A stretch of 40,794 nucleotides of DNA from an uncultured Armatimonadota bacterium (GTDB taxonomy: Bacteria > Armatimonadota > Armatimonadia > Armatimonadales > Armatimonadaceae): NCBI GenBank assembly GCA_902805585.1, contig CADCTO010000324.1:1-40794 (forward strand). Direction: 5' to 3'. The notes below the pieces were generated by a model. The model searched no databases. It had not been told where the DNA came from and worked only from the letters and a program-made list of their open reading frames with translations. Shown in pieces: positions 24,553-31,750 of this stretch. A program made the translations under genes and the position numbers. Numbering within the stretch: the stretch's first letter is position 1; each line of letters starts with the position of its first letter.

Positions 24553-25545
24553 GTGGAGCTGAATCGTGACGCCCCGTACGTGGTGGGCGTGGACCTGGGC
24601 GGCACCAACGTGCGCGCGGCCGTGACCGACCGGGCGGGGGCGATCAAGGGCGCGGGCCGGGCCACCTCGCTGGCGCACGACGGGGTCGCCAAGACGGTCG
24701 GGCAGATCCTGGCCGCCGCCGACGAGGCGATGCGCGAGGCGGGCATCGACAAAGCGCAGGTGGCGGGGCTGGGCATCGGCGTGCCGGGGGTGATCGAGCC
24801 CAAAGAGGGCGTGGTCGTCTGGGCGCCCAACTTCTACGAGAACGGCGAGCAGTACCGCAACACCCCGTTCGCCGGCCCGCTGCGCGAGCGGGCGGGCATG
24901 CCGGTCTTCATGGGCAACGACGCCAACGTCGCCGCGCTGGGCGAGTTCCGCTTCGGCGCGGGGCGGGACGTGTGCACCCTGGTGATGTTGACGCTGGGCA
25001 CGGGTATCGGCGGCGGCATCATCCTGGACGGCAAGCTGTGGACCGGCGCCACCGGCGGGGCCGGCGAGATCGGACACATCATCGTCGCGGCCGGCGGGCG
25101 GGGATGGGCCGCCGCGTTCGGATCGCTCGAAAGCATGGGCCAGATCAGCGCCATCACCGAGCGCGCGGCCCGCAAGATCTGCGAGGCCCGGCAGTCCCGG
25201 CTCGCCGAGACGGTGGACTACGACTGGCGCCTTTTGACGCCCAAACTCATCGCCGACGCCGCGGCCGAGGGGGACCCGATCGCGCTGGAGACCTTCGAGG
25301 AGACCGGCTACTACATCGGGCTCGGCATCGCCTCGATGGTCAACCTGCTCAACCCCGAGATGGTGGTGGTCGGTGGAGGCGTGGCCCAGGCCGGCGACCT
25401 CATCCTGGACCCGATCCGCCGGTCCGCCCGCGCCAACGCCATCAAGTCCCTGATCGACTCCTGCCCCATCGTCGGCGCCGAACTGGGCGACGACGCCGGC
25501 ATCCTGGGCGGCGTCTCGCTCGTCCTCGACGCGCTGGAAGGGTAG
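24553..25545 (+). CDS. ROK family sugar kinase (glucokinase-like)
   Basis: The protein has 330 residues from a GTG that follows GGGAGGAG by seven bases. VVGVDLGGTNVRAAVTD (D14, phosphate 1) opens the fold. VAGLGIGVPGVIEP lies near 75, MGNDANVAALGEFRFGAG near 118, LTLGTGIGGGIILDGKLW (phosphate 2) near 147 and MVNLLNPEMVVVGGGVAQ (adenosine) near 263. The ROK zinc signature CxCGxxGCxE is absent: after GEIGH (H175) the sequence reads IIVAAGGRGWAAAFGSLES with no cysteine. It most resembles glucokinase or N-acyl-hexosamine kinases, phosphorylating a hexose with ATP in the cytoplasm. The sugar cannot be fixed from sequence. It is divergent from mraZ and ends at a terminator. Confidence 0.85.
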   Translation: MELNRDAPYVVGVDLGGTNVRAAVTDRAGAIKGAGRATSLAHDGVAKTVGQILAAADEAMREAGIDKAQVAGLGIGVPGVIEPKEGVVVWAPNFYENGEQYRNTPFAGPLRERAGMPVFMGNDANVAALGEFRFGAGRDVCTLVMLTLGTGIGGGIILDGKLWTGATGGAGEIGHIIVAAGGRGWAAAFGSLESMGQISAITERAARKICEARQSRLAETVDYDWRLLTPKLIADAAAEGDPIALETFEETGYYIGLGIASMVNLLNPEMVVVGGGVAQAGDLILDPIRRSARANAIKSLIDSCPIVGAELGDDAGILGGVSLVLDALEG

Positions 25546-25604
25546 CGGAAGCCGGGCGGTCCGGCGGCGGGTGGCGTCCGGTGAAGGGCGCCCGCCTGTA
25601 GAGG

Positions 25605-25649
25605 AAAAGGCGAGGGGGCGGCTTGCTTCAGCCGCCCCCTCGCCCTTTT
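25605..25649. terminator. Terminator between ROK kinase and C25 peptidase genes
   Basis: An approximately 19-base-pair stem with one bulge (AAAAGGCGAGGGGGCGGCT and its complement) has A and T runs on either side. It can serve both converging genes. Confidence 0.8.
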
Positions 25650-25666
25650 CATCGTCGGCTGCCTGT

Positions 25667-27073
25667 CTACCCGGCGGGCAGTTTCAAGGACGGGTCGCCG
25701 AAGAGCATGAACTTCATGGCCTGAAAGAAGATGCTCGCGGGATACCAGTCGTCGGTCGGCACCAGGCTCGCCAGCCGCTCCTGCTTATAGTAGTGGGCCA
25801 CGGCCCCGGACCAGCAGTCGCCGAGACGCGGCGTGCTCCTCGCCTTCCCGAGCGTCTGCGCGAACCCCTCCAGGAGCGTCAGCCCTGCGGGCTGACTCCC
25901 GGTGTTGCACCCGATGTAGGCGACCGCCCCGTTCGGGCCGCCGCGCAGGAGCTGCTCGCCCAGGCCGGGCGGGTTGAAACGCCCCCGCTGGTACGGCGCG
26001 GGCGGCGGGGGCGGCGCCGTGAAGACCTCGCCCCCGTTCGTGCCCCGGTGCTCCTTTCCCGCTACATCCACGTAGGCCTCGTACGGAGGAAGCGTGGCGA
26101 AGCGGGCGGTGGAGCAGCCCGCTGAGATCAGGATGGGAAGGCGGTCCGCGTTGCGAAGGTGCGGCAGGGTGCCGACCGAAAAGCACTGCTCCCAGCCCAG
26201 ATCACTGCCGTGTCCGGTGTGGAAGAGCAGGCCGACGCCGCCGTTCAGCAGCGAACGCACCTCCGTTTCGTTTGGCGGCGGCGTCCGGTCGTCGCGTCCC
26301 GCGTCTGCGTAGTAACGTTTCTCCACGCCCCACCCGGCCGGGAGCACGCCGACCAGGCGGTCCATGAGCGGGCGGCTGTCCACCCACCCGCCCACGGCGA
26401 CGAAGGCGGCGCCCGTCGCGCCGCTCCGCTTTGGCAGCCCGTTCTCATAGCGCATGGTCTTGGCGGCCACGAGACGCGCTTCGGCCGGCGTGCTCACGGG
26501 CCAGCGCCCCACGGCGATGTCGGGGCGGTAGTCCACGCGGTCGAAGTTGATGGGGTCTTTTTTGTTCTTTTCTCCCCGCACCTCACCGAAGTAGCCGGCG
26601 TGAAAGCCGTCGGTCCGCGCGTTCCAATTCTCGAACGTCCCGCCGGGCTTGGCGAGGTCGGCGTAGTACAGGTCGCTCGGGTAAAAGGCGTAGTCGAAGG
26701 CGGCGCGGTCTACGCGGTCGAGCACCATATAACGGACGGGCAGCACGTCCGCATCCCCGACGAGCAGGACGTAGCCAACGTTGCGCGGCCGCCAGACGTT
26801 GTACAGAAAGCGCTTCAGCCGCTCCGGGTCGTCCGCGCCGCGCGTATTTTTGAGGGCGCGCTCCAGCGACACCAGGTCGGCGGGCATCTGGCGCTGCTTG
26901 TGGCGCAGGTAAGGGGCGAGCGCCGCGTGGAACGCGTCCGGCGCGACGATCAGAAGGCGCCGGCCAGCCGGCGCTTTCCCCGCAGCCTCCGCGGGGGCCA
27001 CGGACGAAAAACAGCAGACGAGCGCGATGAGGGCGGCAAACGCACCGCCCCGCGCCACGGCGTGACCGATCAT
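25667..27073 (-). CDS. Secreted C25 (gingipain-like) cysteine peptidase
   Basis: The protein has 468 residues from the ATG at 27073, preceded by GGAGGTG. Residues 1-31 form a signal peptide (hydrophobic FAALIALVCCFSSVAPAEA). The catalytic domain shows VGYVLLVGDADVLPVRY near 100, YRPDIAVGRWPVSTPAEA near 185, the His block LLFHTGHGSDLGWEQC with H288, and the Cys block LPILISAGCSTARF with C320, and closes with MKFMLFGDPSLKLP, as in family C25. Gingipains cut after Arg or Lys; specificity here is unknown. Unlike gingipains it has almost no propeptide and no immunoglobulin-like or adhesin domains. It is divergent from the SprT-like gene. Confidence 0.85.
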   Translation of the reverse strand: MIGHAVARGGAFAALIALVCCFSSVAPAEAAGKAPAGRRLLIVAPDAFHAALAPYLRHKQRQMPADLVSLERALKNTRGADDPERLKRFLYNVWRPRNVGYVLLVGDADVLPVRYMVLDRVDRAAFDYAFYPSDLYYADLAKPGGTFENWNARTDGFHAGYFGEVRGEKNKKDPINFDRVDYRPDIAVGRWPVSTPAEARLVAAKTMRYENGLPKRSGATGAAFVAVGGWVDSRPLMDRLVGVLPAGWGVEKRYYADAGRDDRTPPPNETEVRSLLNGGVGLLFHTGHGSDLGWEQCFSVGTLPHLRNADRLPILISAGCSTARFATLPPYEAYVDVAGKEHRGTNGGEVFTAPPPPPAPYQRGRFNPPGLGEQLLRGGPNGAVAYIGCNTGSQPAGLTLLEGFAQTLGKARSTPRLGDCWSGAVAHYYKQERLASLVPTDDWYPASIFFQAMKFMLFGDPSLKLPAG

Positions 27074-27109
27074 GACGACACCTCCACGGCAGGTTTCGAG
27101 GACCGGCAT

Positions 27110-27147
27110 GGGTTTTCCTGGGAAACCCGACGGGCGTGCTCTATAAT
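27110..27147 (+). promoter_or_regulatory. Palindromic operator and -10 box of the SprT-like gene
   Basis: A 19-base near-palindrome (GGGTTTTCC-T-GGGAAACCC, 27110-27128) overlaps the expected -35 region (27119-27124, TGGGAA). A perfect TATAAT follows at 27142-27147. The ATG is only 7 bases after it, so the message would be leaderless or nearly so. The weak -35 with a palindrome suggests regulation by a dimeric protein. Confidence 0.6.
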
Positions 27148-27153
27148 GGACGC

Positions 27154-27669
27154 ATGGCAGTGACAGAGGACGAAGCGCGGCGGGCCGAGACCCTCGCGCG
27201 GTTGTGGGCCGAATTCCACCGGCTGAACGTTGAGTTTTTCGACGGCAACCTGAAACTGGACGAGATACGCCTGTCCACGCGCAAGCAGTACGGGGGCTAC
27301 TACAAGCGGTTCCTGCCGAGTCCCGAATGCCCCGCGGGCCGGAACCAGATCGTGCTGTCGTGGCGCGCCTACCGGGAACACGGCTGGGACGAGACGCTGA
27401 ACACGTTCCGGCACGAGGTCGCCCATATCGTACACCTGGACCATTCCCGTGCCTTCTGGGCGCTCGCGGAACGCCTGGGCTGTACCCGCCGTCATGCCCT
27501 TCCCTCCGCCACGCGCCCCCACGCCTACTGCCGCTACACCTACGAGTGTCCCATCTGCAAGCATCGCGTGTTCCGCCGCAAGCGCCTTGTTAAAGCCTCC
27601 TGTGGTCGGTGCGACAAGCAGTACAACCCGGCGTTCCGGCTCCGCCTTGTTCCCCGCTCTACCGCCTGA
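27154..27669 (+). CDS. SprT-like zinc metalloprotein
   Basis: The protein has 171 residues from the ATG at 27154. It has the SprT pattern: an N-terminal helix (ETLARLWAEFHRLNVEFFDG), LDEIRLSTRKQYGGYYKRF, the zinc motif FRHEVAHIVHLDHSRAFW (H87, E88, H91, with a later His as third ligand), and a C-terminal zinc ribbon (C132, C135, C150, C153). SprT/Spartan-type proteins are linked to metallopeptidase activity on DNA-protein crosslinks in eukaryotes; the bacterial ones are little studied. It starts the plus-strand run that leads to the NAD-salvage genes, with a 71-base gap to the next gene. No ribosome-binding site is seen, in keeping with a leaderless message. Confidence 0.88.
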   Translation: MAVTEDEARRAETLARLWAEFHRLNVEFFDGNLKLDEIRLSTRKQYGGYYKRFLPSPECPAGRNQIVLSWRAYREHGWDETLNTFRHEVAHIVHLDHSRAFWALAERLGCTRRHALPSATRPHAYCRYTYECPICKHRVFRRKRLVKASCGRCDKQYNPAFRLRLVPRSTA

Positions 27670-27740
27670 TCCGGCCGATTTTACGAACCCGCCCTCTCAG
27701 GCGATAGAGCAACGGCCTCTTGCAAGGAAAGGACCGGTGG

Positions 27741-28574
27741 ATGCGGAAACAGCAACAGCCCGACAACCGGCGCGCGTTCGACGACCGGATGAAACTGCAC
27801 CTGCGCGTGGTGTCCGTGGGCGGGCGCACGTATCGCATAGTCACCCTGCGCCCGGGGACCGAAGCAGCGTTCAGCACCAACTTCTTTCACGAGACGTGGC
27901 ACGTCGTCAGCGACGCCGCAGGCGCCCTACTGCTGGGGCGCCTGCTGTGGGGCCTCGCCTACCAGCGGCAGCCGGGCACGCTGGTGCTGCTTCACGGCGA
28001 GCATGTCCAGCCGACGCCGTTCGACGCCGACCCGTCCGACCCCGTCCTCCTGGTCCCCGCGCACCTGACGCCGCTCGATGTCCGCGCGCTGCGCGCTTTG
28101 AAGGAACGGCTGCACCGGCTCGGTCCGCCCCAGGCGACCATCCGCTGGCAGACCCACGGCCTGAGTCGCTTTGCCGGTGACCGGGACGCGATGTGGGACG
28201 ACGAGGGCGTGGAGCGGCTCTGCTCAGCGAAAGGCGAAGGGTCATGGCAGCGGGAACAGATATCGCGCAGCGGCGGGTTCCTTTGCTACACCGCGCCACC
28301 GCAGGTCCTGCGCCTGCGGGCGTTCCAGGTCCACGGTCTGGACCCGAGCCGGCACGGGATGGACTACCACTACCTGGCCGACCGTTCCGGGCGCCGCGAC
28401 GCCGACGGCGAGGTGCAGGTCTTCCGCGATTACCGACGCCAGCTTTCGGACGTCCGGGTCGCCCGGCGCGAGGTGCTGGCCGAGGGCGGCGCGGCGGTGC
28501 CCTGCCCACAGGCGCTGCGCGAGCGGGTCTGGCAACAGCGGGAACGTGTCGTCGCCCGCCGCAACCATCGATAA
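27741..28574 (+). CDS. Protein of unknown function upstream of NADAR gene
   Basis: The protein has 277 residues from the ATG at 27741 (AAGGAAAGGA about 8 bases upstream; a TTG seven codons earlier is less likely). I do not recognise the family. It is soluble, rich in Arg, His and Leu, with no signal peptide or membrane helix. Notable segments are LHLRVVSVGGRTYRIVTLRPG (about 20-40), FSTNFFHETWHVVSD near 46, ALLLGRLLWGLAYQRQPGTLVLLHGEH near 65, GLSRFAGDRDAMWDDEGVERL near 145 and FQVHGLDPSRHGMDYHYLADR near 198. The His/Trp/Asp density would suit an enzyme, but no catalytic motif can be assigned. Ten bases separate it from the NADAR gene, so it probably belongs to the same operon and perhaps the same pathway. 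Confidence 0.78.
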   Translation: MRKQQQPDNRRAFDDRMKLHLRVVSVGGRTYRIVTLRPGTEAAFSTNFFHETWHVVSDAAGALLLGRLLWGLAYQRQPGTLVLLHGEHVQPTPFDADPSDPVLLVPAHLTPLDVRALRALKERLHRLGPPQATIRWQTHGLSRFAGDRDAMWDDEGVERLCSAKGEGSWQREQISRSGGFLCYTAPPQVLRLRAFQVHGLDPSRHGMDYHYLADRSGRRDADGEVQVFRDYRRQLSDVRVARREVLAEGGAAVPCPQALRERVWQQRERVVARRNHR

Positions 28575-28584
28575 GAAAGACCTG

Positions 28585-29049
28585 ATGCCGATCTATTTCT
28601 ACAGCGACCGCGAACAGCCCTACGGTTGCTTCTCCAACTTCTCGAAGCACGGGTTCCTGCTGGACGGCCAGTGGTGGCCGACGAGCGAGCACTACTTCCA
28701 GGCGCAGAAGTTCGCGGGCACGGAACACGCCGAGGCGGTCCGGCTCGCGCCCGCACCCATGGCGGCGGCAAACATGGGGCGAGAACGAAACCGCCCGCTG
28801 CGCGCGGACTGGGAGCAGACGAAGGACGACGTGATGCGCCGCGCCCTGCGCGCCAAGTTCGAGGCGCATGACGACCTCCGCGCGCTACTGCTCACGACGG
28901 GGGACGAAGAGATTGTCGAGAACGCGCCCGGCGACTTCTACTGGGGCTGCGGCAAGGACGGCACGGGCAAGAACATGTTGGGGAAGCTCCTGATGGAGTT
29001 GCGCGACACCCTCCGCGGAGCGGCCTCCTCCGACCGCTCCTGCCCGTGA
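28585..29049 (+). CDS. NADAR family protein (YbiA-like)
   Basis: The protein has 154 residues. The start MPIYFYSDREQPYGCFSNFS is the NADAR N-terminus. The signature WWPTSEHYFQAQKFAGTEHA follows at about residue 32, then GRERNRPLRADWEQTKDDVM near 72 and FYWGCGKDGTGKNMLGKLLMELR near 117. All three conserved blocks are complete. Family members hydrolyse N-glycosidic bonds: YbiA-like proteins act on riboflavin-pathway intermediates, and others have been reported to remove ADP-ribose from guanine in DNA. Its stop overlaps the nadR-like GTG by four bases, so it is translationally coupled to NAD synthesis. That favours an ADP-ribose or NAD-related substrate over riboflavin, but this is inference. 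No ADP-ribosyltransferase (DarT) is visible nearby. Confidence 0.92.
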   Translation: MPIYFYSDREQPYGCFSNFSKHGFLLDGQWWPTSEHYFQAQKFAGTEHAEAVRLAPAPMAAANMGRERNRPLRADWEQTKDDVMRRALRAKFEAHDDLRALLLTTGDEEIVENAPGDFYWGCGKDGTGKNMLGKLLMELRDTLRGAASSDRSCP

Positions 29050-30053
29050 ACGTCGGCCTGACCCTGGGGAAGTTCGCCCCGCTGCACAAAGGGCACCAGT
29101 TCCTGATCGAGACCGCGCTGTCCGAGATGGACGAGGTCGTCATCGTCATCTACGACTGTCCCGAGACGACCGACGTCCCGCTCAACGTCCGCTCCCAATG
29201 GCTCCGCGACCTGTACCCGGGCGTGCACGTGATCGAGGCGTGGGACGGCCCGACCGAGGTCGGCGACACGCCGGAGATACGGAATCGGCACGAGGACTAT
29301 ATCCTGGACCGCCTACGGATTGGCGGCGTCACACACTTCTATTCCAGCGAGTTCTACGGCGAGCACATGAGCCGGGCGCTCCGGGCCGTCAACCGCCTCG
29401 TGGACCGGGAGCGGGCGGCGGTCCCGATTTCGGGAACGGCAGTGCGTCAGAGCCCGTTCGCGTTCCGCGAGTACCTGGACCCGCGCGTGTACCGGGACCT
29501 CGTGACCAATGTCGTGTTTCTTGGCGCGCCTTCGACCGGCAAGACGACCCTGGCGTGCCGGATGGCGCAGGAATACCAGACCGTGTGGATGCCGGAATAC
29601 GGGCGCGAGTATTGGGAGAAGCATCAGGTCGAGCGGCGCCTGTCGCTGGATCAGCTCGCCCAAATTGCCGAGGGGCACCGGGAGCGCGAGGAGGACCTTC
29701 TGTACCGCGCCGACCGGTACCTGTTCACGGACACGAACGCCACCACGACGTACCTGTTTTCGCGCCACTACCACGGGGCGGCAACGGACCGGCTCGTGGC
29801 ACGGGCGGCGGAGGCAGCCGCGCGGTACGATGTGGTGTTCGTCTGCGACACCGACATACCGTACGAGGACACCTGGGATCGGTCGGGAGACGTGAGCCGT
29901 CAGGCGTTCCAGAAGCACGTCATCGCCGACCTGATCGTGCGGAAGATCCCCTTCTTCCCGGTGCGCGGCGATCTGGACGCACGGGTCCGCCGCGTCAAAC
30001 AGGTCCTGGACAAGCACCACAAGTACCGGAACCTCGTATCGGGGATCGAGTAA
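29046..30053 (+). CDS. nadR: NadR-like NMN adenylyltransferase / ribosylnicotinamide kinase
   Basis: The protein has 335 residues starting with GTG, overlapping the NADAR stop as GTGA. Residues 1-150 are a nucleotidyltransferase: GLTLGKFAPLHKGHQFLIE with HKGH (H14-H17), FYSSEFYGEHMSRAL near 100 and ISGTAVRQSPFAFREYLDP near 130. Residues 155-335 are a P-loop kinase: VFLGAPSTGKTTLACRMAQ (Walker A at 160-168), MPEYGREYWEKH near 183, and LFTDTNATTTYLFSRHYHG near 230. This matches NadR without its N-terminal repressor HTH. It would phosphorylate nicotinamide riboside to NMN and adenylate NMN to NAD in the cytoplasm. The downstream pnuC gene supplies the substrate. Confidence 0.95.
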   Translation: MNVGLTLGKFAPLHKGHQFLIETALSEMDEVVIVIYDCPETTDVPLNVRSQWLRDLYPGVHVIEAWDGPTEVGDTPEIRNRHEDYILDRLRIGGVTHFYSSEFYGEHMSRALRAVNRLVDRERAAVPISGTAVRQSPFAFREYLDPRVYRDLVTNVVFLGAPSTGKTTLACRMAQEYQTVWMPEYGREYWEKHQVERRLSLDQLAQIAEGHREREEDLLYRADRYLFTDTNATTTYLFSRHYHGAATDRLVARAAEAAARYDVVFVCDTDIPYEDTWDRSGDVSRQAFQKHVIADLIVRKIPFFPVRGDLDARVRRVKQVLDKHHKYRNLVSGIE

Positions 30054-30062
30054 GGATAGGGC

Positions 30063-30770
30063 ATGGAGAGCTTGTTTTCGTCGGGAGTGCTGCGGTTCTT
30101 GAGCGTTGAGCGCATCGCGTTCACCGTTTTGGGCTACCCGCTGAGCTACGTGGAGCTGATCGGCACCGTCTTCAACCTGTGGTCGGTCTGGCTGGCGACC
30201 AAAAACCGCGTGGCGACCTGGCCCGTCGGGTTCGTGGGCGTGCTGCTGTTTCTGGCGCTGTTCTATCAGGTCCGTCTGTATTCCGACGTGGTCGAGCAGA
30301 TCTACTACCTGTTCGCCTGCGCGTACGGGTGGTGGCAGTGGGGGCGCGCGTCCGGCCCGAACCCCAAGAAATCGCTCCCCATCCGGTTCAGCACGGTCCG
30401 CACGCTCCTGATCGCCGGGCTGGTCACGATCGTCCTTTCGCTCGCGGCCGGCGCCTTCACGAGCCGGATGCACCTGCTGTACCCGGCGCTGTTCCCGGAA
30501 GCCGCCTCCTACCCGTACCTCGACGCGGCGACGACGGTGGGCAGCTTCACGGCCACGTTCCTGATGGCTCTGCGGCGACTGGAGTGCTGGATCTACTGGC
30601 TCGTCATCGACACCGTGGGCGTCGGGCTCTACTTCACCAAGGACGTCCGCTTCGTGGCGCTGCTGTACGTGATCTTCCTCGTTCTCGCCGCGAGCGGCCT
30701 CCGGCTGTGGATGCGGGAGGCGCGGAAGGAAGCCGGCCGCGGACCCGTCGAGGCACCGGCGGCGACATGA
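30063..30770 (+). CDS. pnuC: Nicotinamide riboside transporter PnuC
   Basis: The protein has 235 residues and about seven membrane helices. The family signature WWQWG lies at residues 90-94 (YGWWQWGR), preceded by NLWSVWLATKNRVATWPVGFVG near 37 and followed by ECWIYWLVIDTVGVGLYFTKD near 178. AAGGATAGGG stands before the ATG, nine bases after the nadR stop. PnuC moves nicotinamide riboside by facilitated diffusion, pulled by phosphorylation inside the cell by the NadR kinase encoded just upstream. It closes the NAD-salvage unit. There is no terminator directly after it and 126 bases follow to the next gene. Confidence 0.95.
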   Translation: MESLFSSGVLRFLSVERIAFTVLGYPLSYVELIGTVFNLWSVWLATKNRVATWPVGFVGVLLFLALFYQVRLYSDVVEQIYYLFACAYGWWQWGRASGPNPKKSLPIRFSTVRTLLIAGLVTIVLSLAAGAFTSRMHLLYPALFPEAASYPYLDAATTVGSFTATFLMALRRLECWIYWLVIDTVGVGLYFTKDVRFVALLYVIFLVLAASGLRLWMREARKEAGRGPVEAPAAT

Positions 30771-30896
30771 TGCAGCAGGTATCAGGCCCGCGATGGGTTC
30801 TGCGTATGGACAGACGGCGGCGGTGGAGTCGCGGGCGAGCGCAGGAACTTCTCACCGGTGATGTTATAAGCGGCGCACCGCGGAGCGAAACGTGTC

Positions 30897-31634
30897 ATGG
30901 GTCTGAGCTACAGCTATTTGGTGTTCATGGAGCGTGCGAAGTTTCTCGACGCCCTGCAAACGGTCGCGGCGTTCGCTGAGGACACCGGCCCGGACGCGCG
31001 CACGGCCGTGGCGCTCTGCGGACGCGCGATCACGCTGCCGTTCGCCTACTCGGGGAGCGCCGCATTGCCGGACCTGGACCCGGTGTCCTACGAAGCGCCG
31101 ATTGCGCTGGACACCCCGCGGCACACCCACGGGTTTCGAACGTCGCTGTTCTTCGAGGAAGCCGACGAGGCCGTGGCGAGCTACGTGGAAGGGTGGACGC
31201 GTGGCGTGCGGAGCGAATGGAAGCGTGACCCGACGAACGCGGCGTTCCAGGACTGGCTGCCGCCGCGCGACGACCGGGGACGTGCGGCTATCGGCTACAT
31301 CTACCTGACGGTGTGGACGGACCTGAGCTATGACGAGGATTTGGAAGCCCGCGACGATTACGGGCCTGACCTGGTGCTGTTGCAGTTCACGGCCGCGACC
31401 TCGGACATGAGCCGCTTGTTCGAGGAGTCAGCCGCCGTCCGGCGCGCGTTCGTGTCGCATGCGGCGGGGTGCGGGGCCGTGTGCGGTCTGCTGGACCGGC
31501 GCAACTCTGACCCCGGCGACGCCGTGGTCTTCTGGCTGGACGGCCGGGAGCACCAGGGGACGGTGGTATCCCGTGCCTGGCTGCCCCTGGACGAGATCCG
31601 CCGGCAGGTCGCCGCCGCTGCGCCCGATGTATAA
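30897..31634 (+). CDS. Hypothetical protein, 245 residues
   Basis: I do not recognise a named family. The start MGLSYSYLVFMERAKFLDALQTVAAFAED looks like a small alpha-beta domain in which a predicted strand is followed by a helix. The protein is acidic with many Asp/Glu and Trp residues: LPDLDPVSYEAPIALDTPRH near 57, GYIYLTVWTDLSYDE near 130 and FTAATSDMSRLFEESAAVRRAF near 163. No signal peptide or membrane segment is visible. The frame has strong coding character and a plausible start, although GGAG is a rather distant 11 bases before the ATG. It lies between pnuC and a membrane protein gene on the same strand; the gaps of over 100 bases on both sides leave operon membership open. Confidence 0.75.
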   Translation: MGLSYSYLVFMERAKFLDALQTVAAFAEDTGPDARTAVALCGRAITLPFAYSGSAALPDLDPVSYEAPIALDTPRHTHGFRTSLFFEEADEAVASYVEGWTRGVRSEWKRDPTNAAFQDWLPPRDDRGRAAIGYIYLTVWTDLSYDEDLEARDDYGPDLVLLQFTAATSDMSRLFEESAAVRRAFVSHAAGCGAVCGLLDRRNSDPGDAVVFWLDGREHQGTVVSRAWLPLDEIRRQVAAAAPDV

Positions 31635-31750
31635 TTGCTGTGGGGCAGCGCGGATCGCCCGCCGCCGGAGACCGCCTGGTGAATGGGGCACCGTCGCGCA
31701 TTCGTTGCCTGGACGTACCTGCTCAGTCCCCCTGACACGGAGGTCAGCGT

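Noticed and set aside
31607-31635. TATAAT overlapping the stop of the 245-residue hypothetical gene
   Set aside because: There is no -35-like sequence at the right distance; the match is probably chance created by the GTA-TAA codons.
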